Part shown: one piece after another, positions 29,811 through 39,481 of the stretch
How positions within the stretch are numbered: position 1 is the first letter of the stretch
Layout of the letters: the number at the start of each line of letters is the position of its first letter
Assembly: GCF_031453615.1 (NCBI RefSeq)
Contig: NZ_JAVIZT010000001.1
Coordinates: forward strand, 2,170,001-2,234,000
DNA length: 64,000 nt
Direction of reading: 5' to 3'
Source: Microbacterium sp. SORGH_AS_0428
GTDB lineage: Bacteria; Actinomycetota; Actinomycetes; Actinomycetales; Microbacteriaceae
Notes under the pieces: generated by a model
Database searches by the model: none
What the model saw: the letters and a program-made list of their open reading frames with translations, nothing else
What the model was told of the DNA's origin: nothing
Position numbers and translations under genes: made by a program

Positions 29811-31832
29811 CGACGCGGCGGATACGCTGGGAGGATGGCCGGTAAGCAGAAGCGCGGGAAGAAGCAGCAGCCTCCGCTGGAGTTCCGCAACACCGCGCTG
29901 ACCGATGCGCTGCAGACGCAGGACATGGCGGCGGTGGCGTTCGCGCTGCGGCACGGCCCTACGGTCGTCCCGCTCATGCGTACCGGCGAGAGCGACAACC
30001 CGCTGGACGCCGGTGAGGTGTGGACCTACCGGGACCCCAACACCGGGCAGGTGGCGCTGCTGCTGTTCAGCGATGCCGCGCACAAGCCCGAGACGTTGCC
30101 GCCCACGGTCGGGTTGCAGGGGCCGGACTGGCTCCGCAGCTTCCTCAGCGCTCACCGCGAGGAGATCACGACCGTGTTCTTCGACATCGCGGGCCCGCAT
30201 CCGCTGCAGGCGACTCCCGCCGACCTGCTCGCCGCCCTCGAGGTCTGAGCCGGCGGGGCCTTCGCGCGTCCCCGGGCGCGGTGGGGTCCTGGCCACGCGA
30301 GCGCCGCACCGATTCGCGGCCCACGCGAGCGCCACACCGGCTCCTGGCCCCGATGAGCGCCACACTTCTGCGCAGATGCGCCAGTGAGCCTCTGTAGCGG
30401 ATGCGGAGAAGTGTGGCAGTTGCGCAACTGCGACGCAGTTCGGGGGAAGGGAAGGGGGTGCCGGCGGAGGGGCGGGCGTGATCAGCGGGCGGAGGCGGCG
30501 GGGGGTGGGGATGTGCACCCGGCCGAGGGCGGAGAGCAGGTCCTTCGCGCCGGAGTCGATGACCGTCGTGTAGCCGAGACGGCCGGCCTCGGTGCGGCGC
30601 TGGGAGAGCTGCGCCACAGGACGCACCTCGCCGGTGAGGCTCAGCTCGCCGATCGCGGCGACCTGGTGCCCCACGGGGCGATCGGTCGCGGCGCTGGCGA
30701 TGGCGAGGGCGATCGCCAGGTCGGTGGCGGGCTCGGTGATCTTCAACCCGCCGACCGTCGACACGTAGATGTCGCGCTCGCCGACCCGCAGCCCGGTGCG
30801 GCGCTCCAGCACGGCGAGGATCATCGCTACGCGTGACGATTCGACGCCGTTCACGACACGGCGCGGGTTGGGTCCGGATGCGGCCACGACGAGCGCCTGG
30901 ATCTCGACCGGCAGTGCGCGGCGCCCCTCGAGCGCGACCGTGACGCACGTGCCGCTGACCGGAGCGCCCTTGCTGAGGAACAGGCCCGAGGGGTCCGGGA
31001 CCTCGCTGATGCCGTCTCCGGTCATCTCGAAGCAGCCGACCTCGTCGGTGGGACCGAAGCGGTTCTTGAGCGCGCGGACGAAGCGCAGCGACGTCTGCCG
31101 GTCGCCCTCGAAGTGGCAGACCACGTCGACGAGGTGCTCGAGCAGGCGGGGGCCGGCGATCGAGCCGTCTTTGGTCACGTGCCCGACGATGAGCACCGGC
31201 AGCGCGCGCTCCTTCGCGACGCGGATGAGGGTCGCCGCGACCTCGCGCACCTGGCTGGGGTGTCCGGCGAGACCCTCGCTGAGCGAGGAGGACACCGTCT
31301 GCACGCTGTCGACGATGAGCAACGACGGCTGGACGTCGTCGATGTGGCCGATGAGGGTGGCCAGGTCGGTCTCGCTCGCGAGGTACAGCTCGTCGTGCAG
31401 CGCGCCGGTGCGCTCGGCGCGCAGGCGCACCTGCGCGGTCGATTCCTCCGCGCTCACGTAGAGCACGCGGTGGCCGTCGCGTGCCGCGCGGGCGGCGACT
31501 TCGAGCAGCAGGGTCGACTTGCCGACGCCGGGCTCTCCGGAGAGGAGGATCGCCGCGCCCGGGACGATGCCGCCGCCCAGCACCCGGTCGAACTCGGCCA
31601 CGCCGCTCGCACGTCGCGGCGACTCCGCGGTCGTGAGCTCGGTGATCGGCCGGGCCGCGCGTGCGGCGGTGGGGCTCACCGGCGTGAGCGAGCGCATCAC
31701 ACCCGTCGGCTGCGCCGCCTCGACGACGGTTCCCCACTGCTGGCACTCGCCGCAGCGGCCCGCCCACTTCGCCGTCGTCCACCCGCATTCGGTGCAGCGG
31801 AAGGGCGCAGGGGCGGGGCGACGGGTGGCCAT
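29760..31832 (-). CDS. radA: DNA repair protein RadA, abnormally extended C-terminus
   Basis: 690 codons as sequenced, from ATG 31832. Residues to about 460 are a normal RadA: zinc finger CTECGWTTAKWAGRCGEC (13-30), Walker A GEPGVGKST (about 98), RadA motif KNRFG (about 260) and a Lon-like domain. Family members end near 455-460 residues. Here no stop occurs at that point and the frame continues through a repeat (about 30443-30360) and antisense through the 29835 gene. Processes recombination intermediates with RecA. The natural stop was probably lost when the repeat replaced the 3' end, and the last 230 residues have no family support. Confidence 0.85.
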   Translation of the reverse strand: MATRRPAPAPFRCTECGWTTAKWAGRCGECQQWGTVVEAAQPTGVMRSLTPVSPTAARAARPITELTTAESPRRASGVAEFDRVLGGGIVPGAAILLSGEPGVGKSTLLLEVAARAARDGHRVLYVSAEESTAQVRLRAERTGALHDELYLASETDLATLIGHIDDVQPSLLIVDSVQTVSSSLSEGLAGHPSQVREVAATLIRVAKERALPVLIVGHVTKDGSIAGPRLLEHLVDVVCHFEGDRQTSLRFVRALKNRFGPTDEVGCFEMTGDGISEVPDPSGLFLSKGAPVSGTCVTVALEGRRALPVEIQALVVAASGPNPRRVVNGVESSRVAMILAVLERRTGLRVGERDIYVSTVGGLKITEPATDLAIALAIASAATDRPVGHQVAAIGELSLTGEVRPVAQLSQRRTEAGRLGYTTVIDSGAKDLLSALGRVHIPTPRRLRPLITPAPPPAPPSLPPNCVAVAQLPHFSASATEAHWRICAEVWRSSGPGAGVALAWAANRCGARVARTPPRPGTREGPAGSDLEGGEQVGGSRLQRMRARDVEEHGRDLLAVSAEEAAEPVRPLQPDRGRQRLGLVRGIAEQQQRHLPGVGVPVGPHLTGVQRVVALAGTHERDDRRAVPQRERHRRHVLRLQRIGQRGVAELQRRLLLLPALLLTGHPPSVSAASSAKRHPQAHETLPHLP
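29835..30248 (+). CDS. Hypothetical protein with SseB-like features
   Basis: 137 residues from ATG 29835. A very basic N-terminus (AGKQKRGKKQQ) is followed by a compact alpha/beta domain with VPLMR, WTYRDPNTGQVALLLFSD and PDWLRSFLSAHREEITTVF, which recalls the SseB N-terminal domain. That resemblance is weak. The radA frame as it stands runs antisense across the whole gene. Confidence 0.65.
   Translation: MAGKQKRGKKQQPPLEFRNTALTDALQTQDMAAVAFALRHGPTVVPLMRTGESDNPLDAGEVWTYRDPNTGQVALLLFSDAAHKPETLPPTVGLQGPDWLRSFLSAHREEITTVFFDIAGPHPLQATPADLLAALEV
30360..30443. repeat. Dispersed intergenic repeat, copy 1
   Basis: About 84 bp beginning CCACACTTCTGCGCAGATG and containing GGATGCGGAGAAGTGTGG, so its first 55 bp can fold on itself (CCACACTTCT/AGAAGTGTGG). 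The remainder (GTTGCGCAACTGC) is itself palindromic. A diverged copy, roughly three-quarters identical by eye, lies at 62972-63057. Confidence 0.75.
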
Positions 31833-31878
31833 GGTCTCAGGCTACGCGGCGCCGGGGACATCCCCGGGCGGGGCCGGT

Positions 31879-32754
31879 TCAGTCGGCTGCGGAGACGGAG
31901 ACGAAGTCGCCCGGCTTGGTGCCGCCGGTCGGCGAGAAGAGGATGCGCTGGATGTTGCCCGCATCCGCCGGGTCGAACAGCAGCGGTCTGCGCGAGCCGG
32001 TCGTCGGGAACTGCTTCGTCGGCACCGCGATCATGGACTTCACCCAGCGGCTCGTGCCCTCGGTGTCTTCGAAACGCAGTGTGACCTGCGCCATCATCCG
32101 CGACGAGCTCGGCTCGGGAAGAGGGGCGTCGGTGATCTCCGCCTCGACCTTCGCGCCGCTGCGGAGCAACTGCGTGGCGAGCTCGTTGTTGAGGCGACGG
32201 CGCTTCTGGGCGCCCAGGCGGCCGAGCAGCGTGAGCAGGGTCAGGACCGCGAAGACACCTGGCAGCCACCACTGGGCGGCGTACATGATCCACGCGCCCG
32301 CATCCCAGCTCTCGTTCTGCCCGAAGGTCGGGTCGACGGCGATGCCGACCGCGTCCGGGGCGGTCCACAGGGTGGTGGCGTACCAGGAGCCGAGGGTGAG
32401 ACCGGCCAGCACGATGGGCAGAGGGCCCAGGAACGCGTAGCCGTCGGTGCGCCCGGAGTAGCGGTGATTCCAGGTGCTGTAGCCGCCGACCACGATGATC
32501 GTGGCGACGATGCCGATCGGCAGCGACCAGCTGCGCAGCCAGATCGGGATGGCGGTGTCCCACGTGCTGAAGACGCTGTTGAGGCTCATCACGCGGAACT
32601 GATCGACGAAGCCGCCGATGCCGAAGCCGATGACGGCCGTCGTCGCCAGCGACGCGACGCCGAACAGGAGCGTCGCGATCAGAGCGGTCGTGCTCCCCCG
32701 GTGCTTCTCATTGCGACGGGCTTCCTTCTCGCGGGGATCGATGAGGCTCATCAT
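31879..32754 (-). CDS. Polytopic membrane protein with cytoplasmic C-terminal domain
   Basis: 291 residues from ATG 32754. Four hydrophobic segments (about 22-48, 70-92, 108-128, 150-172), then a soluble beta-rich domain (about 195-291) containing VTLRFEDTEGTSRWVKSMI. Not recognised. Faces radA in the same orientation, 46 nt upstream of it, so co-transcription is possible. Confidence 0.75.
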   Translation of the reverse strand: MMSLIDPREKEARRNEKHRGSTTALIATLLFGVASLATTAVIGFGIGGFVDQFRVMSLNSVFSTWDTAIPIWLRSWSLPIGIVATIIVVGGYSTWNHRYSGRTDGYAFLGPLPIVLAGLTLGSWYATTLWTAPDAVGIAVDPTFGQNESWDAGAWIMYAAQWWLPGVFAVLTLLTLLGRLGAQKRRRLNNELATQLLRSGAKVEAEITDAPLPEPSSSRMMAQVTLRFEDTEGTSRWVKSMIAVPTKQFPTTGSRRPLLFDPADAGNIQRILFSPTGGTKPGDFVSVSAAD

Positions 32755-32935
32755 TCCAGCGTATCCACCGCCGCGCCCGCGACCGCACGACGGGACACGG
32801 AGCAAAAAGGATGCGTGGCGACGGCCACCGGAAACGTCGAGGAGGGGGGTCCTCGGCGTGCCTCGGGCGGGTCATCGCCGCCACGCACCCCGACCCGGGC
32901 ACCGCTTCGCCGAGCGAAGGCGGCACCCGGGGGTC

Positions 32936-34048
32936 TCACCCGCTCAGCACCCAGCCTCCGACGAGCTCGGAGCTGAACGGAACGGAGTAGGCCATGAGCG
33001 CGCCCGCCTGCGCGTCGCGGAAGATGCGCTGGATGGGGGAGGAGACGAGGAACCCGCCGCCCCCGCCGATACGGACAGCGAGGGCCGCCGTCCGCTTGGC
33101 GACCTCGTTGGCCAGCATCTTCGTCTCGGTCGCCGCGGGCATCGCCTCGGGCGAGCGCTGGTCGGCGAGCCACGCCGTGCGCTCGGCCATGAGTGTGGCC
33201 GCGGTCAGCTCCGCCCACGCCATGCCCGTCTCCTGGCGGACCCAGGTCGCGTCGGCGAGACTCGTGCCGCCGCGCACCTTGCCGGCGGTCACAGCGATCG
33301 CGTCGATCGCGGATGCGGCGATGCCCAGCGAGAGGAACGCGAAGCCGACCGTGATGAGGTTCGCATACTCGGGGGCCGGCGGACCGGTCAGTCGCGAGCG
33401 CAGCAGGGGCGTGCCGTCGAAGACGATCGTGCGGCTGCGCGTCGCCCGCATCCCCATCGTCTCCTCGATCGCCGGGAACGAGACGGTGTCGTCGACGGTG
33501 ACGCCGAAGAAGGCGGGCGCCCCGTCGATCCGGGCGTTGAGGAACAGATGATCGGCCGCCTCGGAGCCCGAGACGAACAGCTTGCGGCCGGTGAGCGACC
33601 AGTCCTGGCCCACCGCATCCGCGTCCTGCTGGGACGCCAGGAAGTGATTGCCCCCGGCAGGCTCGCTCAGGGCGTTCGCGAACCGCTTGCCGGCCTTCAG
33701 CTCTGCGGCGAAGAAGGCGGCCTGTTCGTCGGAGGAGAGAGTCACGAGGGCGTGCGCCGCTCCGAGGTGCATGAGCCACACGGTGGCCACGGCCGGGTGG
33801 GCCGCGGCGAGCGTCTGCACGACGGCGCCGAGCGTGGCGTACGACAGCGCCTCGCCGCCGTGCTCGCGCGGCAGGAACGCGACATCCAGCCCCGAGGCCG
33901 CAAGGGCGCGCAGGTGCTCGATCGGCAGACGCGCCTCGGCGTCGTCGGCGGCGACGGTCGCGGCGAAGCCGGCGGCGAGCTCGCGGGCGGTGTCGACCCA
34001 GTGCTGCTCGTCGGCGGGAGGGGTGACGGGGGACGGGCGGGTGAGCAT
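32936..34048 (-). CDS. Acyl-CoA dehydrogenase-like flavoprotein
   Basis: 370 residues from ATG 34048 with GAAAGGAC upstream, the same leader as two other genes of the operon. Has the three-part ACAD fold: helical N-terminus, a middle beta domain (ALSEPAGGNH, LTGRKLFVSGSEAADHLFLNA) and a helical C-terminus with ANEVAKRTAALAVRIGGGGGF. No evident catalytic Glu of acyl-CoA dehydrogenases at the usual place, so a flavin monooxygenase/desulfurase-like role (DszC/SfnC group) is as likely. Last gene of the purine operon, 17 nt after the permease; its link to nucleosides is unexplained. Confidence 0.78.
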   Translation of the reverse strand: MLTRPSPVTPPADEQHWVDTARELAAGFAATVAADDAEARLPIEHLRALAASGLDVAFLPREHGGEALSYATLGAVVQTLAAAHPAVATVWLMHLGAAHALVTLSSDEQAAFFAAELKAGKRFANALSEPAGGNHFLASQQDADAVGQDWSLTGRKLFVSGSEAADHLFLNARIDGAPAFFGVTVDDTVSFPAIEETMGMRATRSRTIVFDGTPLLRSRLTGPPAPEYANLITVGFAFLSLGIAASAIDAIAVTAGKVRGGTSLADATWVRQETGMAWAELTAATLMAERTAWLADQRSPEAMPAATETKMLANEVAKRTAALAVRIGGGGGFLVSSPIQRIFRDAQAGALMAYSVPFSSELVGGWVLSG

Positions 34049-34065
34049 GGACGGGTCCTTTCGGG

Positions 34066-36150
34066 TCAGGACAGGCGAAGGTGGGACAGCTGACGGCGCA
34101 GTTGGGCGCGGGAGGTGAGCACGAGCACGACGAGGGTGACAAGGTACGGCAGCGCCGTGTAGAGCTCGCTGGGAAGCTGGATGCTGGTCGACTGCGAGAG
34201 CAACGAGAAGCTCTGGAGGAAGCCGAACAGCAGGGCGCCCAGCGCGATGCCGATCGGGTTCATCCGGCCCATGATGACGATCGCGAGCACGATGTAGCCG
34301 CGTCCCGCCGTCATGTTGGGCGTGAACGAGCCGATCGCCCCGACGGCGATCACGGCGCCGGCGAGGCCGGCCGTCGCGCCGCCGATGAGCAGCGCCCGCG
34401 CCCCGACGCTGCGCGGGCGTACGCCGCGCAGCGCCGCGGATGCGGGGTCGGAGCCGGTGGCGCGCACCTGCAGACCGAAGCGGGTGAAGCGCATCACGAG
34501 CCAGGCCGCAGCCAGCAGCACGAGCGTCGCGTACACGAGGGGGCTCTGTCCGAACAATGCCGGTCCGATGAGCGGGATGTCGGTGAGCAGGCCCAGATCG
34601 ATCGACGAGATCGTCGGAACGCTCACGTTCGTACGGCCGGCGGGGATCCAGAGCTGGAACAGGTAGGTCGACAGCCCGAGGCCCAGCATGGTGATCGCGA
34701 GGCCGACGACGATCTCGTTCGCCTTGAGCGTGTAGACCAGCACGTTCATGAGCAGCGCGAGGGCGATGCCGACGACCGCGCCGGCGACGAGGCCGAGCCA
34801 GGGGCCGAACGAGCTGCCGACGTAGATAGCGGTGAACGCGCCGAGGATCATCATGCCCTCGATGCCGAGGTTGAGTCGTCCCGCGCGTTCGACGAAGCCC
34901 TCGCCGATCCCCGCGATCACGAGGGGTGCGGCCAGGGCGATGGCGCCGGCGAGGATCGACGCCCAGAGTGCGATGGTCATCGGGTGCCCTCCTCGGCAGC
35001 GGGTCCCGGCCTCGACGACCGGTTCACCGGATGCGGCCGCCGCATCCGTGATCTCCTCGGCGGAGAACGCGCCGTCGTCGGGTGCCGGAGCCGGCCCCGG
35101 ATGCGCGGGGGCGACGAGCCCGGGCCGCGACGCGGCGATCACCGCGACGCCCAGCAGCAGCACGCCCTTGATGACCTCCGCGATGGATGACGGGATCGTT
35201 CCGGTCGCCGACTGCATCCCGACCGCGCCGACAGTGAGGGCGGAGAAGAAGACCGCCGCGACGGCGATGCCGGCGGGAAGCAGGCCGCCGAGCAGGGCCA
35301 CGGCGAGCCCGGAGAACCCGACGCCGCCCGAGACCGAGCCGAGCAGACGCTCGTTGACGCCCGCGATCTGCAGCCATCCGACGACGCCGGCACCGGCGCC
35401 GGAGACCAGCATGGTGCCGTAGAGGGTCCGCTGCCGTGTCGCGCCCAGGCGCAGCGCGAGTGCGGGGCGCTCGGCGAAGACGGCGACGCGGGTCGCCTGC
35501 CGCGAGCGACGCCACCACTCGAACAGCACCACGGCCACCACGACGAGCAGGATGCCGACGTGCGCGCGGGTGCCGGGGATGAGAGCGGGAAGGGCCGCCG
35601 CGTCGGGCAGACGCTCGCTCTGCGGTGTCGCCGTCGCCTCGCCGCTGGCGAGCCACGTGCGCAGCGTCCAGCCGAGGAAGCCGGTGGCGACGTAGTTCAG
35701 GAGGAGGGTGGAGAGGATGACGTTGACCCGCCAGCGCACGGCGAGCCAGGCCGGCACCAGCGCGAAGGCCGCTCCGCCGACGGCGCCCGCGACGAACCCG
35801 ACCAGCGCGTAGACGGCGGCGGGCGCCGCATCCGACGTCGCGTCGCGCACCCAGAGGATGGCGGCGGTCGCGAAGATCGCGCCCATCGTGACCTGGCCCT
35901 CGGCGCCGACCGAGAACACGCCCGCCCGGAGCGCGGGGATCAGCGTCAGCGCGACGATCGCCACGGGAGCCGCCCCCACGAGCAACTCGCCCACGCGGTA
36001 CGGCGAGCTCGAGACCCCCTCCACCAGCCCGCGCAGGCCCGTGAGCGGGTCGGCGCCGGCGAAGAGGATCAGTGCGACCGCCACCAGCACGACCGCGGCG
36101 ACCACGCCGCCGGTGAGGGCGACGGACCGCATCCGGGAGGAACGGATCAC
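34066..36150 (-). CDS. Nucleoside ABC permease: two subunits fused in one frame
   Basis: 694 residues from ATG 36150. Residues 1-350 and 391-694 are both complete BPD_transp_2 permeases of the BMP/nucleoside transporter type (ALRAGVFSVGAEGQ in the first, RAGRLNLGIEGMMILGAF in the second). Homologues encode them as two overlapping genes. The second half begins at ATG 34980 with its own GAGGAGGGC Shine-Dalgarno, and a +1 frame of the junction reads GPAAEEGTR then TGA over that ATG. One extra G around 35007 therefore converts a normal ATGA junction into a fusion. Real fusion or sequencing indel cannot be told here. Confidence 0.85.
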   Translation of the reverse strand: MIRSSRMRSVALTGGVVAAVVLVAVALILFAGADPLTGLRGLVEGVSSSPYRVGELLVGAAPVAIVALTLIPALRAGVFSVGAEGQVTMGAIFATAAILWVRDATSDAAPAAVYALVGFVAGAVGGAAFALVPAWLAVRWRVNVILSTLLLNYVATGFLGWTLRTWLASGEATATPQSERLPDAAALPALIPGTRAHVGILLVVVAVVLFEWWRRSRQATRVAVFAERPALALRLGATRQRTLYGTMLVSGAGAGVVGWLQIAGVNERLLGSVSGGVGFSGLAVALLGGLLPAGIAVAAVFFSALTVGAVGMQSATGTIPSSIAEVIKGVLLLGVAVIAASRPGLVAPAHPGPAPAPDDGAFSAEEITDAAAASGEPVVEAGTRCRGGHPMTIALWASILAGAIALAAPLVIAGIGEGFVERAGRLNLGIEGMMILGAFTAIYVGSSFGPWLGLVAGAVVGIALALLMNVLVYTLKANEIVVGLAITMLGLGLSTYLFQLWIPAGRTNVSVPTISSIDLGLLTDIPLIGPALFGQSPLVYATLVLLAAAWLVMRFTRFGLQVRATGSDPASAALRGVRPRSVGARALLIGGATAGLAGAVIAVGAIGSFTPNMTAGRGYIVLAIVIMGRMNPIGIALGALLFGFLQSFSLLSQSTSIQLPSELYTALPYLVTLVVLVLTSRAQLRRQLSHLRLS

Positions 36151-37955
36151 GCGTGCTCCTCGGGGTCGTGGCCGCAGGCGTCGACGGGGCCCGGCAGGAG
36201 AACGTCGACGAACTGCTGCGTGGCCGCGTCGATCAGGCCGAGTTCGGTCAGCCCGAGGTCGGGGACCACATAGAGTCCCACGAAGGACAGGATGATGTAC
36301 GGCGAAGGGATCGTGCAGCCCAGCTCGTGGGTCGCGGCGTGCCCGGCCGCGAGAGCCGCGGCGGTCTCCTCGAACGGGGCGTCGCTCATCATCCCGCCCA
36401 CCGGCAGCGCGACGCGGGCGAGGACCTCGCCGTCGGCGACCGTCACGAACCCGCCGCCCATGCGGCCCAGTTCCGCCACGGCGAGACGCATGTCGTCGTC
36501 ATCCGCGCCGACCACCGCGATGTTCATGTTCGGGCAGTTCATCGTGATCGCGATCGCGCCGCGGCCGAGGCCGAAGCCCTTCACGAACCCGTGACCGGCC
36601 AGCGCCTCGCCGTGGTGACGGTCGACGACCGCGATCTTGAGCACGTCCTCGGAGGGGTCGGACACGACTTGACCGTCCACGACCGGCAGGGATGCGGTGA
36701 ACTCCCGCTTGAAGTAGCCGTTGTACATCTCCATCGCGCGCACGCGCACACGTGTGGCGCCCTCGGGGGCTGCGACGACCAGCAGATCGGCCGGCAGCTC
36801 CTCCGGCAGGTGAACGGTGCCGCGGGCCCAGTCCGGCAGCACGTCGGTGTTCTCGAAGAGGGCGACGCCGTCCCTGGCGACGAGGCTTCCGGCGACGACC
36901 ACGGCCTCCGGCCGCACCTCGGCCAGGTCGCGGATGATCTGGAGGTCCGCGAGGCGGGAGGGGGCGAGCAGACCCAGCACCTGGTCGAGCCGGTAGTAGT
37001 GCGCGGGCTGGGTGGTGGCCATGCGGTAGGCGAGCTGCGGATCGACGCCGAAGCGGATGGCCTGGCGCACATGGTGGTCGATGTGACCCTGCGTGTGCAG
37101 GTCGAGTGCGTGCTTGTCGTCGGCGCAGAAGCTCAGATGGCGCAGCGCCGGCTCGATCGCGTCGAGATCGGCGAACAGGGGGACAGTATTGTCGGCCAGC
37201 GACGATCCCATCACGGTGATCATCGCGCCCAGACGCGTGCGCTCCAGCACCTCGTCGACGGTCGAGGCGTTGTGGTCGTCGCTGATGCCCGCCGCCAGGT
37301 AGCCCCAGAGCGACTCGTGGGTCTGCGCCGCCGTATGGCCGGTGAGGCGGCGACCCGCAACGAGCGCCTCGCGGAAACGACCGGTGGAGAGCTCGCCGTA
37401 GTCGAACGGGTTGGACTCGCCGAGGGTTGCCGTGTTGTCGTGGTGCAGGCGGGCGCGCACGACCTCCTCCTCGATGACCGCGCCGCCGCGCTCCAGCGCG
37501 AAGGAGGTGGGGGTGGTCGGCGAGACCTGCTGGAACACGTGCAGCGGCGTCGTCGTGGACAGCGCGAGGTCCATTCCCCGCGCGCCCCAGACGTTCGCCG
37601 CGCCGTTCGGGTCGGTGAGCACGGTCGTCGTGCCGCGGGCGACCGAGAGCCGCGCGAGCTCGCCCGGCGTCAGGTTCGTGTACTCCACGTGCAGGTGGGT
37701 GTCGATGAAGCCCGGCACCACGTGGCATCCGCGAGCGTCGATCTCCGCGCCCGCCGTCGGGACGTGATCCCATGGCGTCAGCGTCGCGATGTGCCGCCCC
37801 GCGATGAGCACGTCGCGCTCGAGCCACTCCTCGGTGCCGGGCGACTGCACGAGGCCGCCGCGCACGACCAGGTCGGGCGCCGCGTGCCCCGCTGCGACGG
37901 CGCGCAGGTGCACGAGTTCCTCGGTCGTCGGCAGCAGGTCGGTGAAGTCGGTCAT
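36147..37955 (-). CDS. ade: Adenine deaminase
   Basis: 602 residues from ATG 37955 (GAGGAG upstream). Amidohydrolase fold with metal motif HLHVE (about 84-88), HTAAQTHESL, and the adenine-deaminase signature CADDKHALDL, plus the C-terminal AITMNCPNMNIAVVG region. Converts adenine to hypoxanthine and ammonia. Length and domain order are those of the Ade family. Overlaps the permease (4 nt) and the ATPase gene (4 nt) in a seven-gene operon. Confidence 0.93.
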   Translation of the reverse strand: MTDFTDLLPTTEELVHLRAVAAGHAAPDLVVRGGLVQSPGTEEWLERDVLIAGRHIATLTPWDHVPTAGAEIDARGCHVVPGFIDTHLHVEYTNLTPGELARLSVARGTTTVLTDPNGAANVWGARGMDLALSTTTPLHVFQQVSPTTPTSFALERGGAVIEEEVVRARLHHDNTATLGESNPFDYGELSTGRFREALVAGRRLTGHTAAQTHESLWGYLAAGISDDHNASTVDEVLERTRLGAMITVMGSSLADNTVPLFADLDAIEPALRHLSFCADDKHALDLHTQGHIDHHVRQAIRFGVDPQLAYRMATTQPAHYYRLDQVLGLLAPSRLADLQIIRDLAEVRPEAVVVAGSLVARDGVALFENTDVLPDWARGTVHLPEELPADLLVVAAPEGATRVRVRAMEMYNGYFKREFTASLPVVDGQVVSDPSEDVLKIAVVDRHHGEALAGHGFVKGFGLGRGAIAITMNCPNMNIAVVGADDDDMRLAVAELGRMGGGFVTVADGEVLARVALPVGGMMSDAPFEETAAALAAGHAATHELGCTIPSPYIILSFVGLYVVPDLGLTELGLIDAATQQFVDVLLPGPVDACGHDPEEHA

Positions 37956-39481
37956 GAGGTCTCCTCTGCGGGGTCGAGTCCTGCCATCGCCGCGCCGATG
38001 CGGGCCGTCGTCGCTCTCGCCGCGGGCAGGTCGGCGACGATGCGTCCGTCGAAGACGACGACGATGCGGTCGGCGAGACCGCGGATCTCGTCGAGGTCGT
38101 GCGAGGCGACGGCGACGGCCGCCCCCGCCTCCGCCGCCTGGACGAGGCGGTCGCGGATGGCCTGGGCCGCCCGCAGATCCAGTCCCTGGGTCGGCCCGTA
38201 CGCGAGCACCACGCGCGGTGCGCCGCCGGGCCAGCTGCGACCGAGCTCGCGCGCCGCCAGCAGCTTCTGCTGGTTGCCGCCGGAGAGCCCCCCCGCGGCG
38301 AGGGTCGACACGGCGGGACGCACATCGAACGCGGTGAGGCGCTCGTCGGCCGAGGCACGCGCAGCGCCGCGGGCGCGGCGGTCGGAGCGCACGCCGCTGG
38401 CCGCCTCGTAGAGTCCCAGCGTGTCGCCGAGCGAGAGCGCAGGAACGAGCGCGTCGCTGCGCTCCTCGGGGATCCACGCGACGCCCCCGCGGAGCAGCTC
38501 GACGGCGGAGGGCGCCGTGCGGTGTTCGAAGACGAGGGACCCGGATGCGGGTGCCCGCAGCCCCGCCAGCACGTCGATGAGTGTGTTCTGGCCGCTTCCG
38601 GCGACGCCCGCGATGCCGACGATCTCTCCGGCGCGCAGCTCGAGCGACACGTCCGTCAGGGCCGCATCGGTGTCGGACGAGGCATGGACGTTGTGCACGG
38701 CGAGCACCGTCTCGCCCGGGACGCGGGGCGCCCGAACGGCGGGTTCTTCGAGGTCGCCGACCATGAGCCTGGCGACCTCGGCGGCGGAGAGACCGCGCGC
38801 AGGGCCGTGGTGCACGCGGCGTCCGTGCGACAGGACGGTCACGTCGTCGGCGACCGCACGCACTTCCTCGAGGCGGTGCGTGATGAGCACGATCGCCGTG
38901 CCCAGGCCGCAGAGCGTACGCAGGTGTTCGAACAGGCCCCCTACTTCGCGGGGGCCGAGACTGGCGGTGGGCTCGTCCAGGATGAGGGTCGTCGCCCCCT
39001 CGGCGAGAGCGACGACGATCTCGCCGAGCTGGCGGTGCGCCTGGCTCAGCCGTGCGGTGGGAACGTCGAGCTCGACGCTCACTCCGGCGCGCTCGAGGGT
39101 GTCCGCCAGGGCCGCGCGCGCGGCGCCGCGGCGGGCGATGCGCGCCGAGCCCACGAGCAGCAGGTTCTCCACGAGGCTCAGCTCGCCCACCAGGCTCAAC
39201 TGCTGCGGGACCATGTTCACGCCGCTCCCCTTGCCGGCCGCGCGGTCGCGGGGCGCGTAGGAGGTTCCGTCGAGCGTCATCGTGCCCGCATCCGCCGACT
39301 CGATGCCGGCGAGGATCTTCGCCAGCGTCGACTTGCCCGCGCCGTTCTCCCCGACGAGGGCGTGCACGGTGCCGGCGCGCACGGCGAAATCGACGGCGTC
39401 CAGGGCGTGGACGGCGCCGAAGCTCTTGGAGACCGACCGGGCGACCAGCGCCCGGTCGGTCTCAGGGGTGGGGGTGGTCAT
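37952..39481 (-). CDS. Nucleoside ABC transporter, dual ATPase subunit
   Basis: 509 residues from ATG 39481. Two ABC domains. The first has Walker A GENGAGKST (about 45) and signature RLSQAHRQLGE. The second has GVAGSGQNT, where the lysine is replaced as usual in this family, and signature LSGGNQQK. Energises import with the fused permease and the BMP lipoprotein. Its start overlaps the stop of the binding-protein gene (TGATG). Confidence 0.92.
   Translation of the reverse strand: MTTPTPETDRALVARSVSKSFGAVHALDAVDFAVRAGTVHALVGENGAGKSTLAKILAGIESADAGTMTLDGTSYAPRDRAAGKGSGVNMVPQQLSLVGELSLVENLLLVGSARIARRGAARAALADTLERAGVSVELDVPTARLSQAHRQLGEIVVALAEGATTLILDEPTASLGPREVGGLFEHLRTLCGLGTAIVLITHRLEEVRAVADDVTVLSHGRRVHHGPARGLSAAEVARLMVGDLEEPAVRAPRVPGETVLAVHNVHASSDTDAALTDVSLELRAGEIVGIAGVAGSGQNTLIDVLAGLRAPASGSLVFEHRTAPSAVELLRGGVAWIPEERSDALVPALSLGDTLGLYEAASGVRSDRRARGAARASADERLTAFDVRPAVSTLAAGGLSGGNQQKLLAARELGRSWPGGAPRVVLAYGPTQGLDLRAAQAIRDRLVQAAEAGAAVAVASHDLDEIRGLADRIVVVFDGRIVADLPAARATTARIGAAMAGLDPAEETS

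Noticed and set aside
36153..38411. 752-codon plus-strand frame over adenine deaminase and the ATPase gene
   Set aside because: Both opposite-strand genes have complete motif sets; this frame has none.
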